Shown: piece after piece, positions 1 through 8,554 of the stretch | Layout: every line of letters begins with the position of its first letter | Position numbering within the stretch: position 1 is the first letter of the stretch | Notes under the pieces: generated by a model | Seen by the model: the letters and a program-made list of their open reading frames with translations, nothing else | What the model was told of the DNA's origin: nothing | Databases searched by the model: none | DNA from: Hylemonella gracilis | Lineage (GTDB): Bacteria > Pseudomonadota > Gammaproteobacteria > Burkholderiales > Burkholderiaceae_C | Direction: 5' to 3' | Assembly (NCBI RefSeq): GCF_004328645.1 | Contig: NZ_CP031395.1 | Span: 1,699,501 to 1,763,500 of the forward strand | DNA length: 64,000 nt | Made by a program: the position numbers and the translations under genes

Positions 1-1267
1 TGGCGCCGCGCCGGATCTTGACCGTGGGCGCGGCCCGCGAAGACAGGCCGTCCGCCGCGTAGCGCAGGCCGCTGCCGGTGATGTCCAGCGTTTCCCCATC
101 CTGCCGCATCACCGTCACCTTGCGTGGCTCGGCTTCAAGCACCACGGCGCTCAGCAGGTCGCCGTTGTTCGGGTGGTCCATCAGGGCCTCGGACACGGTC
201 TCGGCGATGGCGTCGGTGTTGTCGGCGGTCTGCGCCGGCAGGGGAATGACTTTTTCAGGGCCGCGGTAGGGCTGGCGGCGCTCGTACTCCATGATGCTGC
301 GACGCAGGGCCGCGTAGGCCACTTCCTGCTCGCCCGAGCGGATGGTCGTGTACACGCGCAGGCCACGGGTGTAGGTTTCCTCGCCGTACTGGGCGAAGAT
401 GATCTGGCGCACGATCTCGGCGGCGTATTCGGCGTGGCCCTGGCCGGGGCGCTCGCCCTGCGTGCTGAGGGTCCGTACCTGGATTTCCTCGGCCCGGGCT
501 GCCGCAGCTTCTTCGGCCGTGATGAAGCCGTTGTCCAGCATGCGGGAGATGATGTAGAGCTGGCGCGCGCGCGCGCGCTTGGGATTGCTGATGGGGTTGT
601 AGGCCGACGGTGCCTTGGGCAGGCCCGCCAGCATGGCAGCCTCGGCGATCGAAATGTCCTTGAGGGGCTTGCCGAAGTAGGTTTCCGATGCCGCGGCGAA
701 GCCGTAAGCGCGCTGACCCAGGTAAATCTGGTTCATGTAGATCTCGAGGATCTGGTCCTTGCTCAGCAGGTGCTCCAGCTTGTACGTCAGCAGGATTTCG
801 TAGATTTTGCGCGTGTAGGTTTTCTCGGATGAGAGGTAGACGTTGCGCGCCACCTGCATGGTGATGGTGGACGCACCCTGGCTATTGACGCGCCGCAGGT
901 TGGCCAGCACGGCGCGCGCCATGCCGACGTAGTCCACGCCGCCGTGCTGGTAGAAACGGGCGTCCTCGATGGCGAGCACGGCGTCCGTCAGCGCGCGAGG
1001 AATCTTCTCGATGGGCACGAAGCGGCGCCGCTCCTCGCCGAACTCACCCAGCAGGTCACCTTCCACCGAGTAGATGCGCAAGGGCAGCTTGGGGCGGTAT
1101 TCCGAGAGGTCGGAGATGTCCGGCAGGTTGGGGAAGGCGAAGGCCATGGCCACGGCCACGAGTGCCAAGCCGCTGAGTAGGCCGGCCACGCCGATGCCCG
1201 TGATCCACACGGCGATGCGCGCGAAGGGATGCAGGGTGGCCCAGCGTCGGGAAAGCGTCGATTTCAT
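1..1267 (-). CDS. mrcA: Penicillin-binding protein 1A, 3' end outside the window
   Basis: Bifunctional murein glycosyltransferase/transpeptidase that polymerises and cross-links peptidoglycan on the periplasmic face of the inner membrane. About 422 residues are visible: a single N-terminal membrane anchor (about residues 17-42), then the family-51 glycosyltransferase domain with the EDARFYQHGG signature and the GASTITMQVARN motif, then the start of the linker. The transpeptidase domain lies beyond base 1. The chosen start reads MKSTLSRRW. In-frame ATGs at 1286-1288 and 1328-1330 would add 7 or 21 residues, and none has a clear ribosome binding site. It is divergent from pilM, the usual proteobacterial arrangement. 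Confidence 0.93.
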   Translation of the reverse strand, partial: MKSTLSRRWATLHPFARIAVWITGIGVAGLLSGLALVAVAMAFAFPNLPDISDLSEYRPKLPLRIYSVEGDLLGEFGEERRRFVPIEKIPRALTDAVLAIEDARFYQHGGVDYVGMARAVLANLRRVNSQGASTITMQVARNVYLSSEKTYTRKIYEILLTYKLEHLLSKDQILEIYMNQIYLGQRAYGFAAASETYFGKPLKDISIAEAAMLAGLPKAPSAYNPISNPKRARARQLYIISRMLDNGFITAEEAAAARAEEIQVRTLSTQGERPGQGHAEYAAEIVRQIIFAQYGEETYTRGLRVYTTIRSGEQEVAYAALRRSIMEYERRQPYRGPEKVIPLPAQTADNTDAIAETVSEALMDHPNNGDLLSAVVLEAEPRKVTVMRQDGETLDITGSGLRYAADGLSSRAAPTVKIRRGA

Positions 1268-1716
1268 GCGGGCGAATTGTGCGCCCATGGTGGAGGCACG
1301 GGGCGGGGAAGAGTGTTCGTCGGCTGACATGGGAGCTGTCGTCGGCCGGGCGGCCTCGGAGGTAGGGGGTCTGGGGCAGGACCATCAAGACCGTGAGCAG
1401 GCGGGTCCAAGCCGGGTTGGCGACGTACCCCAGGCCGGATGACCGGGGCGGCAGATCTTTTCCGAAGAATTGCCATTATAAAAATCAAGTGGCCCTGGGG
1501 ATGCTTGGCCGTCCAGGCCCAGGGGTTGAGTTGGAAACAATTGGAGACCCCGTAGTGAAAAAAATGTGAGTGCAAGCTTTTAAATTAGGGCTTGGGAAAC
1601 CTCGCATTCCAACCGTGGCTCGAGCAAACGGCTGCTACGATCCAGCCGCCTGCCAGGCATGAAGGAATCATTCCCTCACCGCTGGCGTTGGATGGGTTTC
1701 ACCAGGAGGGCTCCCC
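1268..1716. other. Intergenic region between mrcA and pilM
   Basis: About 450 bases separate the two divergent genes. The central part (about 1455-1600) is AT-richer than its surroundings and probably carries both promoters. A TATAAT on the minus strand is listed separately. On the plus strand TACGAT (1636-1641) is a possible -10 for pilM, but no good -35 precedes it. A small inverted repeat GGAAT-C-ATTCC lies at 1664-1674, just before the pilM ribosome binding site. No gene was seen here. Confidence 0.5.
1475..1480 (-). promoter_or_regulatory. Possible -10 box for the PBP1A gene
   Basis: Read on the minus strand this is a perfect TATAAT in an AT-rich pocket about 200 bases upstream of the PBP1A start. 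No convincing -35 hexamer is found at the right spacing, so only the -10 element is proposed. Confidence 0.4.
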
Positions 1717-2799
1717 ATGTTGTTCCTGTCGCCACATCGCCAGCCCGAGCCCCTGCTCGGCCTGGACCTTCAGGCCGACGCGGTCAGGGTGGTTGCGCTG
1801 GGCCGGACCCGCCAAGGTCGGCAAACGCTCGAGCACTGCGCCTGCGAGCCGATGGCACCCGGTTGGATGGTCGAGGGCCGCATCGACCATTTCGATGCCA
1901 TCGCCCAAGCCGTGTCGGGTCTGTTGCGTCGGACCCGCGTGCGCGCCATCAAGGTGGCCATGGCCCTGCCCGAGGCGGCCGTCATCACGCGGCGCATCAC
2001 CCTGCCTCGGGCGCTGACCTCCGAAGGCCTGTGGGATCGACTGCGGTCGGAGGCCGAGCAGATCCTCCCCTTTTCCCTGCAGGAGGTGTACCTCGACTAT
2101 GCCGTGCTGGGGCCCGGAGCGGCCGCGATCGAGGCGCCGCCCGTGCGGCGGTCGCCGCAGGACGCGCTGCGCGCGGCCCCCATGGACTTGTTGCTGGTGG
2201 CCGCCCGCCGCGAGCGCGTGCGTGACCTGCAGGCCCTGGCCGAGGCGGTCGGCCTGAAGCCCGTGGTCGTGGACGTGGCCGAATTCGCTGCGCGTCGCGC
2301 CGTCCGGCAACTGTTGGCCGTGTGTCCGCGGGCCCGCGTGGGCAGGTGCGTGGAACCGACCTTCGCCGTGCTCGATCTGCGTGCGGACCGCATCGCCTGG
2401 CGGTTGTCGCGCGGTGACGAGGTTCTGCACGACAACGAGTGCGCGTGGAGCCCTGTCGCCCCCGCGCTGCCTGGCGAAACCGATCCCGCGCTTGAGGTGG
2501 CCACGGGTCTTGCGCTTGCCTGGTCCAGCGCACTTGCAAGCGACACGGGAGCGCGCATCGAAGCCATCTGGCTGACGGGTGAGGTGAACAACGGCACGGG
2601 ATTGGCCACGGCCCTGGCCGGCTTGCTGGGCTGTCCCTGCCGCGTGGCGAATCCCTTCGAGGGCATGGCGCACCGGCGCGCTCCACCCTGGCGCATCGCG
2701 CACGGAACCCGAGGAGCCGCATCGACCGCGCCGGCAACGGGCGCTGCGTCGGCTTATCTGCCGGCCTGTGGTCTGGCCCTGAGAAGGTTCCAGCCATGA
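1717..2799 (+). CDS. pilM: Type IV pilus assembly protein PilM
   Basis: Cytoplasmic actin-like ATPase-fold protein that binds the N-terminal tail of PilN and links the pilus motor to the inner-membrane PilN/PilO platform. The 360-residue product opens with a PilM-type phosphate-1 region (LGLDLQADAVRVVALG). The start is set by an AGGAGGG ribosome binding site a few bases upstream. It is the first gene of pilMNOPQ, and its stop overlaps the pilN start by four bases, which implies translational coupling. Confidence 0.93.
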   Translation: MLFLSPHRQPEPLLGLDLQADAVRVVALGRTRQGRQTLEHCACEPMAPGWMVEGRIDHFDAIAQAVSGLLRRTRVRAIKVAMALPEAAVITRRITLPRALTSEGLWDRLRSEAEQILPFSLQEVYLDYAVLGPGAAAIEAPPVRRSPQDALRAAPMDLLLVAARRERVRDLQALAEAVGLKPVVVDVAEFAARRAVRQLLAVCPRARVGRCVEPTFAVLDLRADRIAWRLSRGDEVLHDNECAWSPVAPALPGETDPALEVATGLALAWSSALASDTGARIEAIWLTGEVNNGTGLATALAGLLGCPCRVANPFEGMAHRRAPPWRIAHGTRGAASTAPATGAASAYLPACGLALRRFQP

Positions 2800-3404
2800 C
2801 ACTCGCGATCAATCTGCTGCCGCATCCGCGCGAGGCGGGCCAAGGGCCGCGTGGGGCCTTCAGGCGGGCTGCGCTCGTGGCCCTGACCTTGGGTGTGGGC
2901 GTGGCTGGCGTGCTGTATCTGTACGGGCGCGAGCGCATGGCCGCGCAGCGCGCGCTCAACGCCACGTTGATGCGCGAGATCAGCCAGCTCGACACCCGTC
3001 TCCAGGGCATGACCGTGCTGCGGGCGGAAATCGAGGCCTGGGCCGGATTGCAGGCCAGCCGTGACCGTTCGGCGCGCCTGTTGGCCCTGCTGCCGCGCGC
3101 GCTGCCGGAGGGGGTCCATCTCAGAAGCCTGACCCAGGAGGGGGTGCTGGTGACCTTGCGCGGTGTGGCACGGTCAGAGCAGGCGCTGTCCGGTCTGCTG
3201 CGTCACCTCGCCTCGCCCCAATCCGGATTCCACCAGCCTGAGCTGGTCGAGTTCACGGCTGCACAGGCACAGGCACCGGCGACGGGGTCGGTCATCACGA
3301 GTACCGAGGCGATGCCGGAGGACGCCGCCACGCCTGTGCGAACCACGCAATTCACCGTGCGTGTGCGTCTGGTGCTGGCGCCGGACGGGGAGTCCGTGCC
3401 ATGA
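2796..3404 (+). CDS. pilN: Type IV pilus assembly protein PilN
   Basis: Bitopic inner-membrane protein of the pilus alignment complex. The 202-residue product has the PilN start signature INLLPHPRE, which is the PilM-binding segment, then one membrane helix (about residues 25-45), a coiled-coil stretch and a periplasmic domain. It overlaps pilM and pilO by four bases on each side (ATGA), as expected in a coupled operon. Confidence 0.93.
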   Translation: MTLAINLLPHPREAGQGPRGAFRRAALVALTLGVGVAGVLYLYGRERMAAQRALNATLMREISQLDTRLQGMTVLRAEIEAWAGLQASRDRSARLLALLPRALPEGVHLRSLTQEGVLVTLRGVARSEQALSGLLRHLASPQSGFHQPELVEFTAAQAQAPATGSVITSTEAMPEDAATPVRTTQFTVRVRLVLAPDGESVP

Positions 3405-4051
3405 GGGCTGCCTCTCTGTCCTGGTCTGCGCCGCAGGACTGGCCCTGGCTGGCGCGTGGCGGGGTGCTGGTGCTGATCGCCGTCTTGCCGGTGCTGGTCC
3501 TCGGGCGACTGGGCCTGCAAAGCGAGATGCACATGCTGCAACCGCTGGGGGCGCAGGCGCAGCAAGCACGCGACGACTATCGGAGCCGGCTCGCGCAGAT
3601 TCAGGCCATGGACGCGTTGCGCGAGCGCCGGGTGACGCTGCTCGGTGCCTTGTGGTCCCCGCAAGCTGGAGCGAGTATTCCCGACCAGGCGCAGGCCTGG
3701 ACGGAAACCTTGCTTCGGGACATCCATCGGGTCGGGCAGAACCCAGGGCTGCGCTTCGAGTTGTTCCGACCGGGTGCGCCCGTGACGCGCCCACACCATC
3801 TGGAACTGCCGTTCACGCTGCGCGCTGTCGGGACCTACCAGGCCCTCGGCGCTTTTGTCGCTGGTCTGGCGACGCTGACCCCGGTGGTCACGGTCGATCG
3901 CTTGACGCTCGTTCCGCGCACCGGCGGCGCTGGGTTCGAAGTCGGCGGCCTGCTGGCACTGGAGGTGACGGCCCGGGCCTGCCGGGCGCGCGAAGCGCAC
4001 GAGCGGGTGACCGCGGGTGTGCGTTTCTCGACGACCTCGGAGCGTCGGTGA
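3401..4051 (+). CDS. pilO: Type IV pilus assembly protein PilO
   Basis: Inner-membrane partner of PilN. The 216-residue product has a short cytoplasmic N-terminus, one membrane helix (about residues 20-40), a predicted coiled coil rich in Gln, Ala and Arg, and a C-terminal periplasmic ferredoxin-like region. Identification rests on size, topology and position between pilN and pilP. Its stop shares one base with the pilP start (TGATG). Confidence 0.9.
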   Translation: MRAASLSWSAPQDWPWLARGGVLVLIAVLPVLVLGRLGLQSEMHMLQPLGAQAQQARDDYRSRLAQIQAMDALRERRVTLLGALWSPQAGASIPDQAQAWTETLLRDIHRVGQNPGLRFELFRPGAPVTRPHHLELPFTLRAVGTYQALGAFVAGLATLTPVVTVDRLTLVPRTGGAGFEVGGLLALEVTARACRAREAHERVTAGVRFSTTSERR

Positions 4052-4617
4052 TGGTGCCCAAGAACCGAGGGCGGTGCATGTCGCTGGCGCCACATGGGGG
4101 GCTGGGCGGCGCGCGATTGGGTGCGTTGCTCATCCTGCTCCTGGCCGGCTGTGAGCCAGCCGATGAATCCGCCTTGCGCGCGTGGATGGCTGAGCAGCGG
4201 CGGCAATACGACGCGGGCACTGCGGTCACGGCCGCCCCCACCCCGGCCGTCGCCGGGGTTGAATCCATCGCGGGGACCGCTGGACGTGTCGAGGCGGAGG
4301 ACCCCTTTGACCCACGGCGACTTTCGGGGTCGCAGCCCCTGCAACAGCAGGCGGCTGCGCGCACGGACCAGCCACTGGAGGCGCGCCCACTGTCGTCCCT
4401 GCGCATGGTGGGCAGTTTGCGCCAGGGGGATCAGGTGGTGGCGCTGGTGCAAGCCGATCTGCAGGTCTACCAAGTGCCGGTGGGCGCGGTCCTGGGCTCG
4501 AACCGAGCCCGGGTGCTGCGCATTTCGGAAGACGGCATCACGCTGCGCGAAGCGCTGCGGGGTCCGCAGGGCGAGCCCTTGGCCCGCGTCCTCACCCTAC
4601 CCATGCAAGGGCGCTGA
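4051..4617 (+). CDS. pilP: Type IV pilus lipoprotein PilP
   Basis: Inner-membrane lipoprotein that connects PilN/PilO to the PilQ secretin. The product has 188 residues, with a type II signal ending in the lipobox LLAGC. The mature N-terminus is low-complexity, followed by a DPFDPRRL motif and a beta-rich homology-region domain (about residues 100-185). The same frame is open far upstream inside pilO, but the ATG overlapping the pilO stop gives the proper lipoprotein signal. A second in-frame ATG lies at 4078. Confidence 0.92.
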   Translation: MVPKNRGRCMSLAPHGGLGGARLGALLILLLAGCEPADESALRAWMAEQRRQYDAGTAVTAAPTPAVAGVESIAGTAGRVEAEDPFDPRRLSGSQPLQQQAAARTDQPLEARPLSSLRMVGSLRQGDQVVALVQADLQVYQVPVGAVLGSNRARVLRISEDGITLREALRGPQGEPLARVLTLPMQGR

Positions 4618-4620
4618 ACC

Positions 4621-6813
4621 ATGAAACCCTCCTTGTCTGTCACGCTGCCTGTCCTGGTTCGCTGGGTTTGCCTGGCTCTGGCCGGTTTGTGCGCGGGTGG
4701 CCTGCCGTCGGCGCGCGCCATGGCACTGGAAGACGCACAGGCGCGGACGGTTGCGCCGGGGGCGCAAGGCACCGAGCCGGTGGGCCGCGCGCGCATTCTG
4801 TCGGTGACCGGGGCGGTTGAGCAGGGGTTGGAAGTGCTGCGCATCGGGCTGTCCATGCCTTTGGTGTCGGCGCCGGCGGGCTTGCTCACCCACGCACCTG
4901 CCCGCATTGCCTTTGACCTGGACAACGTGGACCCGGCCTTCGAGCACGCGACCGTGGACATCCAGCAAGGCAATCTGCGTTCCGTTCAACTGGTTCCCAT
5001 GGGGCAACACACGCGCGTTTTGCTCAACCTGCGACTGGCAACCGGCTACCGGACCGAACTGCAAGCGGACGCCTTGCGCATCGTTCTCAGTCCCCTGCCG
5101 GGCACGCGGGTTGAGACGGTCACGCCCGAGGCGGCGGGCGCGGATGCCGAGGTGACCTGGGCCGGAGCGCGCCCGGTGGAGGCGATCCAGGCCCTGGACG
5201 TGCGCCGTGGCGCGGACGGGTCAGGCCGGGTCATCGTGGCCCTGCCCAGCAGCGAGGTGGGCGCGGACATCCGCGCCAGCGGTGGGGCGCTCACGGTGGA
5301 ATTCCCGGGCACGCGCCTGCCCGAGCGGCTGCAGGGCGAGCGCGATGTCAGCGGCCTGGGCACGCCGCTGCGGTCCGTGGTGGCGCAGCAGGTGGGACAG
5401 CGGGTGCGTCTGCGCATCGAGGCCGATGGCTCCTGGGAGTACAGCGCCCACCAGAACGACACCCAGTTCGTGGTGGAGTTCGTGCCCCGAACGGCCTCGC
5501 CCGACGAACCGGTGGCGCGTCCCCGCTACAGCGGGCAGAAATTGACGCTCAATTTCCAGAACATCGACATCCGCGCCCTGTTGCAGGTGATCGCCGATTT
5601 CAGTGGCTTCAACGTCGTGACCTCCGACAAGGTCGTCGGCAACGTCACCTTGCGCCTGCGCGACGTGCCCTGGGACCAAGCGCTGGACATCCTGCTCCAG
5701 ACCAAGGGCTTGGACCAGCGCCGCCAGGGCAATGTGCTGTGGATCGCACCCCGGCAGGAGATCGTGGCCCGCGAGCGACAGGAGAGCGAGGCACGCGCCG
5801 CGCAGGAAGTGCTGGAGCCCCTGCGCACCCGCAGCTTCCAGCTCAATTACGCCAAGGCTGCCGACGTGGCCCAGCAACTTGGTGGCGCGGGCGCCGTGGG
5901 CGGTTCGGCCGGTGCCGTGGTCGCCGCGCGCATCCTGGGGCCGCGTGGCAGTGCGATTGCCGAGGCGCGCACCAACCAGCTCTTCGTGACCGACATCGCG
6001 ACGCGGCTGGAGGCCGTGCAGGCGTTGATCGTGAAGATCGACGTACCGGTACGGCAGGTGCTGATCGAGGCGCGCATCGTCGAAGCCTCCGACACCTTCA
6101 GCCGCTCCCTGGGTGCGCGCCTGGGAGGTGCGGGTGGTCGTGCACCCGGTGGCGGCTCCGGGCTTGGTTTGGGCGGCAGTTACAGCGCCACGGCGGCCGG
6201 CGCTGGTGGCGGCTCTTTCGTCAATCTGCCTTCGCCCGGTCTGGGTGGCCAGCCTGCCGGGGTGTTTGCGGTGTCCATTTTTGGCGAGAGCGCGGCGCGT
6301 TTCCTCAATCTCGAAATCTCCGCGCTCGAGGCGGACGGCAAGGGTAAGGTGGTTTCCAGCCCGCGGGTGGTCACGGCCGACAAGGTGAAGGCTTTGATTG
6401 AGCAGGGCACCGAGCTGCCCTACCAAGTGTCCACCTCCAGTGGCGCGACTTCCATTTCGTTCCGCAAGGCCAACCTGATGCTCGAAGTCACGCCGCAGAT
6501 CACGCCCGAGGGCAATGTGATCCTGGAGGTGGACGTGAGCAAGGATTCGGTGGGCCAGGACACCCAGGCCGGCTTCGCCATCGACACCAAGCACGTGAAG
6601 ACCCAGGTTCTGGTGGAGAATGGCGGCACGGTCGTCATCGGCGGCATTTACACGCAGGAAGAGCGCGAAACCGTGACCAAGATCCCCTTCCTGGGGGATT
6701 TGCCCGGCCTGGGCGCGCTGTTTCGCGCCCGGGAGATGCGCTCTGAAAAGCGGGAGATGCTGGTGTTCATCACCCCCAAGGCCTTGACGGACTCCCTCCT
6801 TTCCACGCGCTGA
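4621..6813 (+). CDS. pilQ: Type IV pilus secretin PilQ
   Basis: Outer-membrane secretin through which the pilus fibre passes. The 730-residue product has a cleavable signal (residues 1-37), two AMIN-type peptidoglycan-binding regions (about 55-150 and 180-280), an STN domain starting LNFQNIDIRALLQ, a NolW/N1 repeat (SFQLNYAKAADVAQQL), a glycine-rich loop (about 500-545) and the secretin pore domain with VSSPRVVTADKVKA. It is the last pil gene of the operon, three bases after pilP. Confidence 0.95.
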   Translation: MKPSLSVTLPVLVRWVCLALAGLCAGGLPSARAMALEDAQARTVAPGAQGTEPVGRARILSVTGAVEQGLEVLRIGLSMPLVSAPAGLLTHAPARIAFDLDNVDPAFEHATVDIQQGNLRSVQLVPMGQHTRVLLNLRLATGYRTELQADALRIVLSPLPGTRVETVTPEAAGADAEVTWAGARPVEAIQALDVRRGADGSGRVIVALPSSEVGADIRASGGALTVEFPGTRLPERLQGERDVSGLGTPLRSVVAQQVGQRVRLRIEADGSWEYSAHQNDTQFVVEFVPRTASPDEPVARPRYSGQKLTLNFQNIDIRALLQVIADFSGFNVVTSDKVVGNVTLRLRDVPWDQALDILLQTKGLDQRRQGNVLWIAPRQEIVARERQESEARAAQEVLEPLRTRSFQLNYAKAADVAQQLGGAGAVGGSAGAVVAARILGPRGSAIAEARTNQLFVTDIATRLEAVQALIVKIDVPVRQVLIEARIVEASDTFSRSLGARLGGAGGRAPGGGSGLGLGGSYSATAAGAGGGSFVNLPSPGLGGQPAGVFAVSIFGESAARFLNLEISALEADGKGKVVSSPRVVTADKVKALIEQGTELPYQVSTSSGATSISFRKANLMLEVTPQITPEGNVILEVDVSKDSVGQDTQAGFAIDTKHVKTQVLVENGGTVVIGGIYTQEERETVTKIPFLGDLPGLGALFRAREMRSEKREMLVFITPKALTDSLLSTR

Positions 6814-6835
6814 CTCCCGTTTTCCCTGTTCTGTC

Positions 6836-7417
6836 TTGAATCCGGCCCCCTTGTTCCTCAGCTTCGTCGGCATGCCCGGTTCGGGCAAATCCACCGTGGG
6901 GCGCCATCTGGCGCGCCGCCTGCATCTGCCGTTCCATGATTCCGACCATGTGATCGAGCAGCGCATCGGCTGCTCGATCCGCGAGTTCTTCGAGCGCGAG
7001 GGCGAGGACCGCTTCCGCGAGATCGAGGCCGACACCATCGCCAGTCTGTGCCTGCAAGGCAGCGCGCCGGACGGGCCCGGCGGGGTGCTTTCCACCGGCG
7101 GTGGCGCGGTGCTGCGCGAGGCCAATCGCCAGCAGCTGCGCTCGTGCAGCCACGCCATCTACCTGCGCACCACGCCGGAAGAACTGATGCGTCGCCTCAA
7201 ACGCGACACCCACCGGCCGCTGCTGCAGACCAGTGATCCACTGCAGCGCCTGCGTGACCTCTACGTCCAGCGCGACCCGCTGTACCGCGAGACCGCGCAT
7301 TTCGTGGTCGAGACGGGTCGGCCATCGGTCAGCAGTCTGGCCAATATCATCGTGACCCAGTTGGAACTGGCCGGCATCCAGGTCGAAGGCCTGACCACCA
7401 CCTCACGCCCCAGTTGA
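6836..7417 (+). CDS. aroK: Shikimate kinase
   Basis: Phosphorylates shikimate with ATP to shikimate 3-phosphate in the chorismate pathway. The 193-residue product has the Walker A loop GMPGSGKST, the substrate-binding DSD motif (FHDSDHVIE) and the shikimate-binding GGG motif (STGGGAVLRE). No ATG is available before the P-loop, so the start is taken as TTG at 6836, without a visible ribosome binding site. That suggests coupling to pilQ, 22 bases upstream. aroK normally sits directly next to aroB; here 6.3 kb separates them. Confidence 0.92.
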   Translation: MNPAPLFLSFVGMPGSGKSTVGRHLARRLHLPFHDSDHVIEQRIGCSIREFFEREGEDRFREIEADTIASLCLQGSAPDGPGGVLSTGGGAVLREANRQQLRSCSHAIYLRTTPEELMRRLKRDTHRPLLQTSDPLQRLRDLYVQRDPLYRETAHFVVETGRPSVSSLANIIVTQLELAGIQVEGLTTTSRPS

Positions 7418-7469
7418 TCCCGGCTGTGCGCGCGCGAACCGCGTGGCGCCCGTTCCTCGCGGGACGGAT

Positions 7470-8384
7470 TCATTTCGTCAGGGTCGCGGCGCGCGCGGTC
7501 GAATGCGTGCCCAGATGCTTGCGGATGCGTTCGACAAATTCCTGCTCGATCGCCGATCCCGGAAAGTTGGGGTTGCGGATGGCATGCACCCGGTAGGCCG
7601 GCGCCCGCTTGATGGGACGAAATGACAGTTGATCCCCCGGCCAGGCGCGGGCGGTGAGGCTGTCCACGATGGCGATGCCGCCGCCGGCCGCGACCAGGGC
7701 ACAGGCCAACTGCCCGGAACGCACCTCGATCTGCGGACGGGTGCCTCGCGCGGCTTGGGCCGACGATTGCGCGAGAAACCGGCCTTGCGGGGTGTCGGCG
7801 CTGAAGGCGATCAGATGCTCCTTCCATATCTCGGACAGGGACACCGAGGCCTGCTGCTCGAAATGATGCCCCTTGAGGAACACGCAACTCAGGGTCCAGC
7901 CGCCGATGTCCTTTGCCAGCAGGGGCGCGTGGTCCACCGGCAAGGTGCTGATGCCCACGTCGGCCTCGCCGGTGGACAACAGCCGGGTCATATCGCGCAC
8001 CAACTGGGACTCGACGTAGATCTTCGCTTCGGGGTAGTCGGCGGCCAGCGTGGCGATGGTGCGGGGAACCACCTCGAGCAGCAGGCTCGGGCTGGCGAGA
8101 ACCTTGAGCGTCTGGCCGCCTCCATGGCGCAGCGCCTGGGCCCGTGCCTCGATGCGCTTGACCCCGTGGTAGACCTGCTCGATCTCGGCGTGCAGGGCAT
8201 GTGCTTCGGGGGTCGGCCGCAGGCGGCCCTTGCCGCGTTCGAACAGTTGCACGCCCAGCTGCAGCTCGATGTGGCTGATCATCCGGCTGATGCCGGGCTG
8301 GGACACGTGCAGCAGTCGGGCCGCGTCCGTGGTCGAACCCGCCAGCATCGTGGCGCGGAATACTTCAATCTGTCGCAGGTTCAT
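7470..8384 (-). CDS. LysR-family transcriptional regulator of the catabolic islet
   Basis: Product of 304 residues with an N-terminal winged helix-turn-helix (residues 3-62; AARLLHVSQPGISRMI) and a C-terminal periplasmic-binding-protein-like effector domain (about 90-290). It is divergent from the Bug-led operon. An AT-rich T-N11-A dyad between the two genes fits a LysR site. It most likely senses the substrate or an intermediate of the pathway; the effector cannot be named from sequence. Its 3' end faces aroK. Confidence 0.9.
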   Translation of the reverse strand: MNLRQIEVFRATMLAGSTTDAARLLHVSQPGISRMISHIELQLGVQLFERGKGRLRPTPEAHALHAEIEQVYHGVKRIEARAQALRHGGGQTLKVLASPSLLLEVVPRTIATLAADYPEAKIYVESQLVRDMTRLLSTGEADVGISTLPVDHAPLLAKDIGGWTLSCVFLKGHHFEQQASVSLSEIWKEHLIAFSADTPQGRFLAQSSAQAARGTRPQIEVRSGQLACALVAAGGGIAIVDSLTARAWPGDQLSFRPIKRAPAYRVHAIRNPNFPGSAIEQEFVERIRKHLGTHSTARAATLTK

Positions 8385-8414
8385 CGCCGGGTTTCCGTTC
8401 GGGTGCGTTCATCG

Positions 8415-8431
8415 AATAACACAACGTTATT
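8415..8431. promoter_or_regulatory. Putative LysR operator with T-N11-A dyad
   Basis: AATAAC-N5-GTTATT is a perfect dyad containing a T-N11-A core (T8417, A8429). It lies 31 bases upstream of the LysR start and about 125 bases upstream of the Bug gene. The shape and place are typical of LysR autoregulatory sites. Confidence 0.6.
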
Positions 8432-8450
8432 TTCTATGACTGTATTTGTA

Positions 8451-8480
8451 TTGGATTGTTAGACCTGGTCTGCCTAGGAT
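8451..8480 (+). promoter_or_regulatory. Possible sigma70 promoter of the Bug-led operon
   Basis: TTGGAT (8451-8456) and TAGGAT (8475-8480) are separated by 18 bases, and an AGACC-T-GGTCT dyad (8461-8471) sits in the spacer. Neither hexamer is strong, as expected of an activator-dependent promoter. The LysR dyad lies about 20 bases upstream of the -35 box. Confidence 0.35.
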
Positions 8481-8554
8481 GCGTGCAGCGGATCCGTGAC
8501 GGTCATGGACATCGCCGCGAGCCGTTTCTTTTTCAGCACCAGGAGACTTTCCTC

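Noticed and set aside
560..585. Alternating GC run in the PBP1A gene as a regulatory or Z-DNA element
   Set aside because: It encodes an in-frame Arg-Ala stretch (RARARQ) and is explained by coding composition.
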